Below are positions 7,182 through 16,300 of a stretch of 64,000 nt of DNA, one piece after another. Source of the DNA: Polynucleobacter bastaniensis (GTDB taxonomy: Bacteria; Pseudomonadota; Gammaproteobacteria; Burkholderiales; Burkholderiaceae). Positions within the stretch are counted from its first letter, which is position 1; the number at the start of each line of letters is the position of its first letter. The stretch covers positions 186,001 through 250,000 of the forward strand of contig NZ_JACVOU010000004.1 of NCBI RefSeq assembly GCF_018882205.1, in the 5' to 3' direction. The notes below the pieces were generated by a model that was given only the letters and a program-made list of their open reading frames with translations, ran no database searches and was not told the origin of the DNA. A program made the translations under genes and the position numbers.

Positions 7182-7319
7182 ATGGCCACTAAGAAGACTG
7201 TAACTACGGTTAACAAAAGCGCTGTAGATGGGAGATTCGTAAGCGCTAAAACTGCTAAGAGCAATCCATCCACTACTTTTAAACAAACTGTAGTCAAGCA
7301 AGCTAAACCTAAGAAGTAA
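7182..7319 (+). CDS. Small basic protein of unknown function (45 aa)
   Basis: A 45-residue lysine- and threonine-rich protein (MATKKTVTT... ending KQAKPKK) with a good ribosome binding site, GGAG at 7172-7175, six bases before the ATG. The central block VDGRFVSAKTAKSNPSTT recalls, from memory, short GRFVS-type proteins widespread in proteobacteria with no assigned role. It is framed by a hairpin upstream and a strong terminator just downstream, so it looks like a real single-gene unit. No membrane segment. The high lysine content could suit nucleic-acid contact, which is speculation. Confidence 0.65.
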   Translation: MATKKTVTTVNKSAVDGRFVSAKTAKSNPSTTFKQTVVKQAKPKK

Positions 7320-7327
7320 TGGGTTGG

Positions 7328-7352
7328 CAGCCAGAGCAATCTGGCTGTTTTC
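7328..7352 (+). terminator. Rho-independent terminator after the 45-aa gene
   Basis: An 8-bp perfect stem (CAGCCAGA/TCTGGCTG) with the loop GCAA is followed by TTTTC, nine bases after the stop codon. Confidence 0.8.
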
Positions 7353-7404
7353 ATTTGGCGCAATATAAAAAGAACCATGTTTAGACTTCTTGAAAGACTT
7401 TGAA

Positions 7405-8817
7405 ATGATCCAATCATTTACTGATTTTTATCAGATTAACCCAGATGAATTCTCTCGATTAGGGGCGTTTGATCCAATTCTAGGTTATGACACTAATTTG
7501 TTTATAGACCCCAATTTGTTGAAAACATCTACGTGCATTGAATTAAAAAATTCATTTGATGACCTAAAGAATTATTTTGGCGATGTGTTACTTGCTCTTC
7601 AATCGTCAGATTCAGAAGGCGATATTTTTTGGAAAAAGGCAGATAGGCTGCTTATGTTCCCAGAGCTAAATGAACTAAGTATTGGCTATTCCAAGGGCGA
7701 TAGCGGTAGTGGTATGGGCGCTGAAATCAGAAGAGATTTGCTAGATACCGCTGGAAAAATTATTAAAAAAGGCGTGTCAAATCCAAGAATTTTTGAATTG
7801 ATAGGCCTATTTCAAGAAGGCGTTGGTCCAGATAGGATTAGCGATATGACTGCAACAATCATTGTTGGCAAATTGATTGAATTTACTCAAAGGATCTGTC
7901 AAACATTCAACGTTCCTTTAGAAGCTAAATTTAAAAATAAATTAAACAATTTAGATCTTAGTTTGCCAAGGAATCCCTTTTCAGGTAGGGGGATAATTTT
8001 GATTCCTAAAGATATATTAAGGGACTTGCCGATTGCTCTTGATAGGTCTGACGTTGGTTTGATTGCTTCGCAGAATCAGGAATTGCGAGATCAAATTAAT
8101 GAGGTAATTGGAACTTCCTGGAAAAATTTAGGAAACAAAAATGAGAAAGCGAAGTTTAGGGATCATCTTTTAAGAGATCCAAAAATGCTTGAAGAGATTT
8201 TGGGTAGTTATGTCGAGAAGTCTTCCAAGCCATATGACTTTGAGGATGATCCTTTGGGTGAGGTTATTTGGCACGAAGTTTCACGTAGTTACGCTAAATC
8301 ACATCCCTTACAACTTTACCTTTCTAAAAATCCTACGCCTGGTGACATATTTGAGTTGGTTAAAAAGATATGCCATCACTTTAAAAATCTTATTGAGAAT
8401 AATGGCCTCAATACATTATTGTTTGACGATGGTATGCAGCCAAAGCATGAATCGGCCTCGCAAAAACTCTTTTTTGGCATTGCATCCAGCTATTGCATCG
8501 CCAATAACTTAGATTTGAGTCCCGAATCAAATGCTGGCAGAGGGCCGGTAGATTTCAAGGTTAGCTTGGGTTTAAAAAAGGTATTGGTTGAAGTTAAATT
8601 AACATCAAATAAAAATTTGACTAAAGGTTTTAAAAAGCAATTGCCTACATATCAAAAAGCCGAGAATGCTGGATTGGGTATATATCTCGTCATTGAAAAC
8701 GGCGGGATCACCAAAGGAAGAAGAGATTCATTTTTAAGAGAGGCTAAAAAATCTAAAGGCAATCCCCATTTAATATGGGTCGATGGGAAGATCTATCCTT
8801 CTGCTAGTAAGCTTTAG
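7405..8817 (+). CDS. Unrecognised protein with PD-(D/E)XK-like nuclease C-terminus; possible defence protein
   Basis: A 470-residue protein that I cannot assign to a named family. The C-terminal 100 residues show a PD-(D/E)XK signature: Asp383 in GPVDFKV, then VLVEVKL with Glu396 and Lys398, then QLPTYQ (Gln412, Gln417), as in restriction-endonuclease folds. The N-terminal three quarters open with an acidic block around FDPILGYDTNLFIDPNLL and show no ATPase, helicase or HTH motif. The ATG at 7405 is chosen, with GAAAGA eight bases upstream; an in-frame TTG at 7390 is the alternative. It is AT-rich compared with housekeeping neighbours, lies last in the tRNA-Lys island, and has its own terminator. 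A stand-alone antiphage nuclease is a plausible inference. Confidence 0.6.
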   Translation: MIQSFTDFYQINPDEFSRLGAFDPILGYDTNLFIDPNLLKTSTCIELKNSFDDLKNYFGDVLLALQSSDSEGDIFWKKADRLLMFPELNELSIGYSKGDSGSGMGAEIRRDLLDTAGKIIKKGVSNPRIFELIGLFQEGVGPDRISDMTATIIVGKLIEFTQRICQTFNVPLEAKFKNKLNNLDLSLPRNPFSGRGIILIPKDILRDLPIALDRSDVGLIASQNQELRDQINEVIGTSWKNLGNKNEKAKFRDHLLRDPKMLEEILGSYVEKSSKPYDFEDDPLGEVIWHEVSRSYAKSHPLQLYLSKNPTPGDIFELVKKICHHFKNLIENNGLNTLLFDDGMQPKHESASQKLFFGIASSYCIANNLDLSPESNAGRGPVDFKVSLGLKKVLVEVKLTSNKNLTKGFKKQLPTYQKAENAGLGIYLVIENGGITKGRRDSFLREAKKSKGNPHLIWVDGKIYPSASKL

Positions 8818-8934
8818 TTGAAATCCTCTAAGAGATGCTCAGTCTCACCCAGCGCAGTCTATTCCCACTCATTACGGGCTATGGATTCCATCTTGTAGTT
8901 AACAGTTATCAGAACATTCCATTCGTCCAAAAGA

Positions 8935-8962
8935 AAAGGGACCACATTGCTGTGATCCCTTT
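8935..8962. terminator. Bidirectional terminator between island gene and tRNA-Lys
   Basis: AAAGGGA and TCCCTTT arms extended by CACA/TGTG around the loop TTGC form a strong hairpin. It can end the plus-strand nuclease-like gene and the minus-strand tRNA-Lys transcript. Confidence 0.65.
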
Positions 8963-8969
8963 GTATAAC

Positions 8970-9006
8970 TGGTGGGTCGGGCGAGATTCGAACTCGCGAC
9001 CAACGG
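8970..9006 (-). repeat. attR-like direct repeat (tRNA-Lys 3' half)
   Basis: Right copy of the 37-bp repeat, forming the T arm and 3' acceptor of the intact tRNA-Lys; the left copy is at 4873-4909. Confidence 0.85.
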
Positions 9007-9045
9007 ATTAAAAGTCCGCTGCTCTACCGACTGAGCTACCGACCC
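8970..9045 (-). tRNA. tRNA-Lys (anticodon UUU)
   Basis: A 76-nt cloverleaf on the minus strand: acceptor GGGTCGG pairs with CCGACCC, followed by encoded CCA. The D arm has AGCTCAGTCGGTAGAGC, the anticodon loop is CTTTTAA and the T arm is intact (GTTCGAATC). The anticodon TTT lies at plus positions 9010-9012. Its 3' half is the integration target of the adjacent island and was restored by the insertion. Confidence 0.97.
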
Positions 9046-9057
9046 AGTAAAAAGAAG

Positions 9058-9063
9058 ATTATA
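9058..9063 (-). promoter_or_regulatory. Extended -10 promoter of tRNA-Lys
   Basis: On the minus strand a consensus TATAAT preceded by TGC (extended -10) ends 13 bases before the tRNA 5' end. No consensus -35 is visible, which an extended -10 tolerates. Confidence 0.7.
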
Positions 9064-9131
9064 GCAAGAAGTTTATGGGTGCTCCCGGGTCAGTAGGCCT
9101 CTGCCTTCAAGCCCTTGTACTTACAAGAGTG

Positions 9132-10469
9132 CTATGCGTTTGCGCGTCTGGCGACCGGTGGATTTTTAGAGAAATAGTCCTTAATTCCCCTCATAATCGC
9201 TTCAGCAATTCGGTCTTGATAAGCATCATCATTGAGGCGCGCCTCTTCCTGTGGATTACTAATAAAGGCAGTCTCTACCAAGATAGATGGAATATCCGGG
9301 GCCCTTAGAACAGCAAAGCTGGCTTGTTCAACTTTTGGTTTATGTAGTGGGGCAAATCCGCTGATTTGTTTGAGGATTGAAGTGCCCACTTGAAGTGAGT
9401 CTTTGATCTGGGCAGTGGTAGACATATCCAGCAATAGGTTAGCCACCTGCTTATCTTGTGTTTTGATGTTGATGCCACCAATGAGATCGGATGCATTTTC
9501 TTTATTAGCCATCCAACGTGCTGTTGTGCTGCTGGCACCCATTTGAGATAGGGCAAAGACCGAGGCACCTTTTGCTCTCGGTTCGATAAAGGCATCTGCA
9601 TGAATAGAGACAAATAGATCGGCCTCTACCCGACGTGCTTTTTGAACTCTGGTGTGGAGCGGCACAAAGTAATCGCCATCTCGAGTGAGAAATGGACGCA
9701 TATAAGGATCGCTCTCAATTTTGTCGCGTAAGCGTTTAGCAATCGAGAGCACTACATGTTTTTCCTTGGAACCCATGGTACCAATAGCGCCTGGATCCTC
9801 TCCACCATGGCCTGCATCAATTGCAATGGTGATAAGGCGCTTATGTTTAGTTTTTACTGCGGACTCTTTTACGTCTGGGATCGCTTGGGCCACTGGCGCC
9901 CTCGGAGCCTCTTTCTCTTTTTTAGTTGCGAACTGCGCAATCAAGTCAATTTCTTCATTGGCTTTTTCTAGAGCACTTTCTTTACGTGCGCTACTTTTAA
10001 CTAACTCCATTAGCGGATCGGGCGGAATGGCTGGGTAGAGATCTAGCACCATACGATATTGGTATTCTGCAATGGGCTCAAGCGTAAAGAGTTGAGGTTT
10101 AACAGGCTCTTTTAGGTCAAAGACCAAGCGAACCATGCCTGGTTGAAATTGCCCCACTCGGATTTGTGAAACGTAAGGGTCATTGGGTTTGACTTTAGCT
10201 ACTAAATCTTTCAGGGTGGAGTTGAGTTCCATACCTTGAACATCAACCACCAAGCGATCGGGGTTGGTTAGTAGTTGTTGGGTAATCGGTAATGCTTTAT
10301 CAGACTCGAGTGTGATGCGTGTGTAATCTTCTGCAGGCCAAATGCGTACCCCCAAGATCTTGGCTCCCCAAGCAATCTCTGCCTCACTGAAAAAGAGAAT
10401 AAAGCCCAGCATCTTTACTGAGCTTTTGAGATGCTTTCTTCTGGAGAAATTAATGGGCAGCTTACTCAT
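9132..10469 (-). CDS. amiC: N-acetylmuramoyl-L-alanine amidase (AmiC type, AMIN domain)
   Basis: A periplasmic zinc amidase that cuts septal peptidoglycan between MurNAc and the stem peptide during daughter-cell separation. The N-terminus has SRRKHLK before a hydrophobic stretch, fitting a twin-arginine signal as in E. coli AmiA/AmiC. An AMIN domain (about residues 35-150) is joined by a charged linker to Amidase_3 (about 210-440). Zinc ligands are seen in DAGHGG, the Glu of GSKEKHVVL and SIHADAF, and the catalytic Glu in LVETAFISN. The ATG at 10469 is chosen; a GTG at 10484 overlapping tsaE by 10 bases is possible. It follows tsaE on the same strand, as in many proteobacteria. Confidence 0.92.
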   Translation of the reverse strand: MSKLPINFSRRKHLKSSVKMLGFILFFSEAEIAWGAKILGVRIWPAEDYTRITLESDKALPITQQLLTNPDRLVVDVQGMELNSTLKDLVAKVKPNDPYVSQIRVGQFQPGMVRLVFDLKEPVKPQLFTLEPIAEYQYRMVLDLYPAIPPDPLMELVKSSARKESALEKANEEIDLIAQFATKKEKEAPRAPVAQAIPDVKESAVKTKHKRLITIAIDAGHGGEDPGAIGTMGSKEKHVVLSIAKRLRDKIESDPYMRPFLTRDGDYFVPLHTRVQKARRVEADLFVSIHADAFIEPRAKGASVFALSQMGASSTTARWMANKENASDLIGGINIKTQDKQVANLLLDMSTTAQIKDSLQVGTSILKQISGFAPLHKPKVEQASFAVLRAPDIPSILVETAFISNPQEEARLNDDAYQDRIAEAIMRGIKDYFSKNPPVARRANA

Positions 10470-10474
10470 TTCTA

Positions 10475-10984
10475 TTAGATGCACATCTTCTCGAAAATAA
10501 TCATTCCCTGATTTGAGTTTGCTTGGAAGGTAATATTTCTTTCATTTTCATCTGTACCAGCTATCAGATGAATTTCAACATCAAACGTAGGCAGCGTCCC
10601 TTCAGCTTTTTCTGGCCACTCTACTAAACAGAATCCAGGCTCGTCAAAATGTTCTGCAAAGCCGGCCTCTTGCCACTCCAAAGGATCTCGCATGCGATAA
10701 AGATCAAAGTGGTTCATCGCTAGAGTCTTGCCATGGATGATGAGCGGGTAGGGTTCACATAAGGTGTAGGTTGGGCTCTTCACCCGGCCCTCATACCCTA
10801 GGCCTTGTATGAGATGGCGAGCAAAGGTGGTCTTGCCAGCTCCAAGATCACCCTCTAGGGAGATATTGAGGTGAACGCTTGGATCGGCTTGAAAAAGATG
10901 GTCAAGACTCGAGGCAAGCTTTTGCGCTAAGGTAGCTGTATCCGCTTCTTGCCTACAATGATGAGTAAATGAATTCTGAGCCAT
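10475..10984 (-). CDS. tsaE: tRNA threonylcarbamoyladenosine biosynthesis ATPase TsaE
   Basis: Works with TsaB and TsaD to make the t6A37 modification of ANN-decoding tRNAs. The 169 residues contain the Walker A loop GDLGAGKTTF near residue 45, the family block SPTYTLCEPY, the Asp-containing HFDLYRM and VEWPEKA near 122. The length is normal to slightly long for the family. It is divergent from queG with 43 bp between the starts, and its stop overlaps or abuts amiC, so tsaE-amiC form one transcript. Confidence 0.93.
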   Translation of the reverse strand: MAQNSFTHHCRQEADTATLAQKLASSLDHLFQADPSVHLNISLEGDLGAGKTTFARHLIQGLGYEGRVKSPTYTLCEPYPLIIHGKTLAMNHFDLYRMRDPLEWQEAGFAEHFDEPGFCLVEWPEKAEGTLPTFDVEIHLIAGTDENERNITFQANSNQGMIIFEKMCI

Positions 10985-11027
10985 TTGCCTAGTTTATTCA
11001 ATTATTCAGCTACATTCTGTATTCCTA

Positions 11028-12122
11028 ATGACTTCTTCTCAAATACCCAACTCTGTTGATCAGACTAATCTGCGTGAATGGCTGGGTGAGCAGTCTCGAA
11101 AATTGGGTTTTGATGACTTGCGTATTACTGATACCCATCTTGGTGTCGCAACTGAGCGTCTGAATGACTGGCTTGCACAAGGGCGGCACGGTCAGATGGA
11201 ATACATGTCCAAACATGCTCAATTACGCTCTGACCCAGCCCTCTTAGTTCCGGGTACGGTGAGGGTCATTTGCGTCACCATGAATTACCTATCTCCTGCA
11301 ATAGACTTCGATCAAGAATGGGACAGATTAAGTGATCCCGCTCAAGCAGTGGTATCGATGTATGCCCGTGGGCGCGATTATCACAAGGTGATGCGCAATC
11401 GTTTACAAGAGTTTGCTCAAATCATTGAAAAGCAAATCGGAGCATTTGGTTATCGCGTATTTACTGATTCTGCCCCTTTGATGGAAGTGGAGTTAGCTCG
11501 TAAGGCAGGCTTGGGTTGGCGGGGGAAACATACTTTGTTGCTCAATCGTGAATCTGGATCAATATTCTTTTTGGGTGAAATCCTAATTGATGTTCCATTG
11601 CCTGTAGATCAAGAGCAGGAGTCGCATTGTGGAACTTGTCAGTCTTGTATAGATATTTGTCCCACGCAAGCGATTACCGCGCCTTACCAATTAGATGCGC
11701 GACGCTGTATTTCGTATTTAACGATTGAGAATCCAGATGCCATTCCAGTGGAGTTTCGAAGGTCGATGGGTAATCGTGTTTACGGATGCGATGACTGCCA
11801 ATTGATTTGCCCTTGGAACAAATTTGCACAACGTACAGCCATGCCAGATTACGCTGAGCGTCATGGTCTGGGGAGGGCGAGCCTTTTACAACTTTGGTCT
11901 TGGACTGAAGATCAGTTTGAGAAACGCCATGAGGGTAGTGCTATTCGGCGGATTGGCTACTCTAGGTGGCGCAGAAACTTAGCGGTGGCCATGGGGAATG
12001 CTTTGGCTGCTGATCAGGTCCCCGAATTGGATAAAGACCTCCTGCGGCAAGCTTTGCAGGACGCCTTACCTTTGGCGGATGCCTTGGTAGCCGAGCATAT
12101 TGAATGGGCGCTGAGTTCCTAA
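11028..12122 (+). CDS. queG: Epoxyqueuosine reductase QueG
   Basis: Reduces epoxyqueuosine to queuosine at tRNA position 34, using cobalamin and two 4Fe-4S clusters. The 364 residues carry both cluster motifs: CGTCQSCIDICP near residue 202 and a second set spread over CISY, YGCDDCQLICPW near 257. The N-terminal cobalamin-binding region (AKVRxxRxYHK-type block, here YARGRDYHKVMRNRL) is present. It is divergent from tsaE. Its cobalamin need links it functionally to the B12-riboswitch-controlled receptor at 48647-50746. Confidence 0.95.
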   Translation: MTSSQIPNSVDQTNLREWLGEQSRKLGFDDLRITDTHLGVATERLNDWLAQGRHGQMEYMSKHAQLRSDPALLVPGTVRVICVTMNYLSPAIDFDQEWDRLSDPAQAVVSMYARGRDYHKVMRNRLQEFAQIIEKQIGAFGYRVFTDSAPLMEVELARKAGLGWRGKHTLLLNRESGSIFFLGEILIDVPLPVDQEQESHCGTCQSCIDICPTQAITAPYQLDARRCISYLTIENPDAIPVEFRRSMGNRVYGCDDCQLICPWNKFAQRTAMPDYAERHGLGRASLLQLWSWTEDQFEKRHEGSAIRRIGYSRWRRNLAVAMGNALAADQVPELDKDLLRQALQDALPLADALVAEHIEWALSS

Positions 12123-12164
12123 TTATTTTTTGGCAAAGTACCTAGCAACTCTTACAATCAAAGC

Positions 12165-12950
12165 ATGTCATCAGCCGATCAACCTTTTATAGACCCTAGT
12201 GAAATCAAGCTAGAGGCTTCGGTAGCACAACGCTATAAAAATCGCAGTGAGGCTTTTTGGGCGGGTATTCGGGATGCAGCTGGTGCACCTGCAATGGTGC
12301 TCTTTGCTGGTATGGTGGGCTTCGGTGCGATGGGTAAAACCAATGGTATGGATGCTTGGTTTACCACTGCCACTAGCTTTTTCATGTTCGCATTACCTGG
12401 CCAAGTAGTTTTGCTCGAGATGGCAATTACCGGATCATCAGTAGTCGCGATTGCTCTCGCAGTGACTTTAACTTCTTCGCGCTTCATCACGATGACGGTG
12501 ACACTCTTTCCGCAGTTTCATGAAAAAGATCGTAATCATGGGCTTTATGCTTCGGTCCATCTACTGGCAATGACTGCTTGGGCTATTTCCATGCGTGAGT
12601 TTCAGACAATAGAAGCGAAGCATCGTTTGAGTTACTTCATTGGTCTTGGTTTACTGTGTTGGGTTATTTCTATTCCGGGCACCATTCTGGGATATTTATT
12701 GGCTGGTATAGTGGAACCATACATCACGCTTGGCCTCGTTTTCATTAACCCATTATTCTTTTTGCTGACGTTTACCGAGGTGAAGCCCTGGGTTAACCGG
12801 ATCGCCATTGGCTTAGGTTTTGTATTGGGCCCCTTTTTCTTTCTCTTGGATCGCGATACCAGCTTACTGACCACCGGTCTGGTAGGGGGAACGATCGCCT
12901 ATGTGTTTGATCGCAAAGTACTACGCAAAAGAGCGGGGGTGATCAGTTGA
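12165..12950 (+). CDS. azlC: AzlC-family branched-chain amino acid exporter, large subunit
   Basis: A 261-residue inner-membrane protein of the AzlC/YgaZ family with several hydrophobic helices and the family block FWAGIRDAAGAPAMVLFAGMVGFG near the N-terminus. With its small partner AzlD it exports branched-chain amino acids or related compounds. It follows queG after 42 bp. Its TGA overlaps the ATG of azlD (TGATG), so the two are translationally coupled. Confidence 0.88.
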   Translation: MSSADQPFIDPSEIKLEASVAQRYKNRSEAFWAGIRDAAGAPAMVLFAGMVGFGAMGKTNGMDAWFTTATSFFMFALPGQVVLLEMAITGSSVVAIALAVTLTSSRFITMTVTLFPQFHEKDRNHGLYASVHLLAMTAWAISMREFQTIEAKHRLSYFIGLGLLCWVISIPGTILGYLLAGIVEPYITLGLVFINPLFFLLTFTEVKPWVNRIAIGLGFVLGPFFFLLDRDTSLLTTGLVGGTIAYVFDRKVLRKRAGVIS

Positions 12951-13291
12951 TGAATGCTAGCCTCCAGGGTTGGGGTTTGTGGATTGCCTTAGCAGGCGCC
13001 ATAATCGGAACCTATATTTGTCGTGCCATTGGTGTTTTGCTAGCCAAAAGAATTAATCAAGAGAGCGAAATCTTTCGCTATCTTTCTGCCGTCACTTATG
13101 CGATGGTGGCGGCCCTCGTTGTCAGAATGGTCCTAATGCCGATTGGCCTCTTGTCGACTGTACCTCTATGGATTCGACTTCTGATTTGCATCTTGAGCAT
13201 TGGTGTGATGGTTTCAAAACCAACACACCGTCTCGTTCCAGCCCTATTGACTGGAACCTTGCTGATGCTAGCTTACGGCGTTATTCGTTAG
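12950..13291 (+). CDS. azlD: AzlD-family exporter small subunit
   Basis: A 113-residue hydrophobic protein with about four membrane segments and the AzlD pattern (GTYICRAIGVLLAKR near residue 20, then FRYLSAVTYAMVAALVVRM). The ATG at 12950 shares a base with the azlC stop. It forms the exporter with AzlC. It ends 19 bp before the convergent fused oxidase gene, and no terminator is visible in that gap. Confidence 0.85.
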   Translation: MNASLQGWGLWIALAGAIIGTYICRAIGVLLAKRINQESEIFRYLSAVTYAMVAALVVRMVLMPIGLLSTVPLWIRLLICILSIGVMVSKPTHRLVPALLTGTLLMLAYGVIR

Positions 13292-13310
13292 CTAGTTTTG
13301 ACATCCTGTT

Positions 13311-16300
13311 TTAGAGATGGGCTGCCAAGATCTTGGCGATATGCACGGCGTCTTTTTGGGTGCCATCGGCAATCTGATGGCGACAACTGGTGCCATCCGC
13401 AACCACCCAACTATCTGGCGCTTTACGAATCGCAGGCAATAGACTAGCTTCTGCCATTTGCTTAGACACTTCAATGTGCTCAGCCTCATAACCAAAGCTA
13501 CCAGCCATTCCGCAACAGGAAGATTCAATCAGCTTAGGCTCTGCATTTGGGATCAATTTTAGAAGTTCCATTGCCGGTGTTACGGCAGCAAATGATTTTT
13601 GATGGCAATGACCATGAAACAGCACTGGTCGCGTTGCCGTTTTTAGTGACAGTTTGAGTTTGCCCGCCTTGGCCTCACTTGCTAGAAATTCTTCTAAGAG
13701 CTGTGCATGTTTACTGACAGTCACCGCCCGCTCACCAAAGCCCATAACCAATGCTTCATCCTTTAAAGTGAACAAGCAAGAAGGCTCAAGACCAATGATC
13801 GGAATATTGCTCTCTGCAAAAGGGGCAAGATGATTCACTAATTCATCTAGGCTTGCTTTAGCCTTATCGACCATGCCGGCTGCTAGGTAGGTGCGACCAC
13901 AGCAAAATTCTTTAGAGCAGGTATTTGTACTGCTACTTGAAGTCTTGGTCTTTTGGGGAATGTGAACACGATAGCCAGCCGCTTCTAAAACTTGTAGAGC
14001 CGCACGTAAGTTCTCGTCCTCAAAATAGGCATTGAAGGTATCAGCTAATAACACCACTCCCTTATTACCATTTGCATCTAATTTGCTCAGTTCTGCAGGC
14101 GTAAATTGATGATGCGCAATTGCACGTGGATTATTCCAGAAGGTTTTTGCTTTCCAAGTCGGCAGACTTCTTTGTGCAGAAATACCCATAATCCATTCTT
14201 GTAACTTAGCAATCGGTGTAATGTGGTTGCGAAGATTGAGTAAGGCGGGAAGCCCTGGAATACTGCTGATGATAGAGGCATATTTTGGCAAATAGGCAAC
14301 AGCTAGATCACGCATCGTATGACCAGTCCGTTTTTTGTATGCAGATAAAAACTCGATCTTCATCTTTGCCATATCAACGCCAGTAGGGCATTCACGGCGA
14401 CAAGCTTTACAGCTGACGCAAAGCTCCATCACTTCTTTAATGGCATTACTACCGAGGGGTGAACTTCCGTCTTTAATATCCAGTTGGTTAGAAAGGGCTA
14501 GACGCAATGTATTGGCGCGACCACGGGTGAGATGTTTTTCATCGCGAGTAACGCGATAGCTTGGACACATTACTTCCGCATCAAACTTACGGCAATGACC
14601 ATTGTTGTTGCACATCTCCACAGCTTTAGCGAAGCCCATTGCAGGGTCGCCACCGCTACCTGGTGCACTAGTCTCTTCAGTGACTGGATTGTTCTGTACG
14701 TTCCAGGCTGACCAATCTAAGGCTGGTTGCAGCGGAATCACTTTGTAACTTGGTGGAAAGCGGAAGTTACTCGCATCATCCATCTTTGGTGGGTTCACGA
14801 TCTTACCGGGATTGAATAATCCCTTTGGATCAAATGCATGCTTGATTTCAGCGAGGGCTTGCGTAATCTTTGGGCCAAATTGCCAGGAGATCCATTCTCC
14901 TCGGCAGAGTCCATCACCGTGCTCACCGCTATAAGCGCCTTTGTACTTACGAACCAGGGCGGACGCTTCTTGCGCAACTGCACGCATCTTTTGCGCGCCA
15001 TCACGACGCATATCTAGAATAGGGCGGACGTGGAGGGTGCCTACGGAAGCATGCGCATACCAAGTACCGCGTGAGCCATATTTAGAAAACACCTCTGTGA
15101 GTGCTTGGGTGTATTCAGCAAGACTCTCTAGTGGAACTGCACAATCTTCAATGAAGCTGACTGGTTTGCCATCGCCCTTGAGGCTCATCATGATATTCAG
15201 GCCAGCCTTACGCACTTCCCATAGATTCTTCTGCAAGCCGGCATCAGGCATTGCAACTACCGAGCCCGGAAGCCCCAAGTCACCCATCAGATCTTGCAAA
15301 GACTTTAATTTCTCCAGTAAAGGGGCATGTGCCTCCCCTGAGAACTCTACTAATAAGATAGCTTCAGGCGTTTGAGCGCGAGGGTCAATCAGTGCGGTCT
15401 CAATCGTTTTCTTAAAGCTAGGATTGTGGCGCGCCAAGTCAATCATGGTGCGATCGACTAACTCAACAGCAGTGGGTCCGAGCTTGACGATGTGTTGAGC
15501 ACTATCCATTGCCTTAAAGAAGCTTGCAAAGTTCACTACTCCAAGTACTTTGTGTTGCGGTAATGGCGCCAACTTCAGCTCAAGTGATTTGAAATAAGCT
15601 AATGTACCTTCGCTACCCACCAAAAGGTGTGCCAAGTTGACACTCCCATCTTGGGTGTAAGGGAGCTCACTTTGTGGATGGAACACATCTAGGTTATAGC
15701 CAGCGACACGACGTAGGACTTTGGGGAAGTGCGCCTCAATCTCAGGCTGTAGTGTATTGGCAAGGCTTTTAACGAAGTCACCCAATTGTTTTGCAGCACC
15801 AGAACTTTGGGCGTAATTACCAAAGCTTGCCACTTGTCCGTTTGCTAACCAGGCATCGATTCCTAAAACGTTGTGCACCATGTTGCCATAAGCAATTGAT
15901 CGACTACCGCAAGAGTTATTACCTGCCATGCCACCAATGGTTGCTTGCCCTGCAGTAGAAACGTCTACTGGATACCAAAGGCCGTGTGGTTTGAGCGCAG
16001 CGTTGAGGTGGTCGAGCACAATGCCCGGCTCAACAATTGCTGTGGCCTTAGCGGGATCTGCATGCAGGAGTTTGCGAAAGTATTTAGTGTTATCGATGAC
16101 AAGTGATGTGCCTGTAGTCTGCCCACACTGACTGGTGCCTCCGCCACGCGGAAGAACTGGAATATCTAAGTCAGCTGCAATCTGAATCGCCGTCGCAATA
16201 TCCTCTGCTGTTTTAGGGATAAAGACCGCAACTGGCATGGCTTGGTAGATCGATGCGTCGGTTGCATAGCGTCCGCGACTAGCTATATCCGTCAGGACCT

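Larger units (their letters stand above)
4873..9006. mobile_element. Small genomic island integrated in tRNA-Lys (no integrase seen)
   Basis: A 37-bp perfect direct repeat bounds this 4.1-kb stretch. The right copy (8970-9006) is the 3' half of an intact tRNA-Lys gene; the left copy (4873-4909) is a detached tRNA 3' half with no 5' half. This is the classic footprint of site-specific integration into a tRNA 3' end. Inside are a VbhA/Fic pair, a tautomerase and MarR gene, a 45-residue protein and a PD-(D/E)XK-like protein, all accessory in character. No integrase, excisionase, replication or phage gene is present, so it is either a decayed remnant or depended on an integrase supplied elsewhere. 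Confidence 0.75.

Noticed and set aside
7091..7417. Minus-strand frame of 108 residues with hydrophobic stretches
   Set aside because: It is antisense to the 45-residue gene with good ribosome binding site and terminator; its hydrophobicity is what the antisense of Lys/Thr/Ala-rich codons produces, and no start signal is seen.
14941..15375. Plus-strand frame of 144 residues antisense to the fused oxidase
   Set aside because: It lies wholly inside a well-supported gene with intact motifs; Arg/Ser/Pro-rich composition is typical of an antisense shadow.
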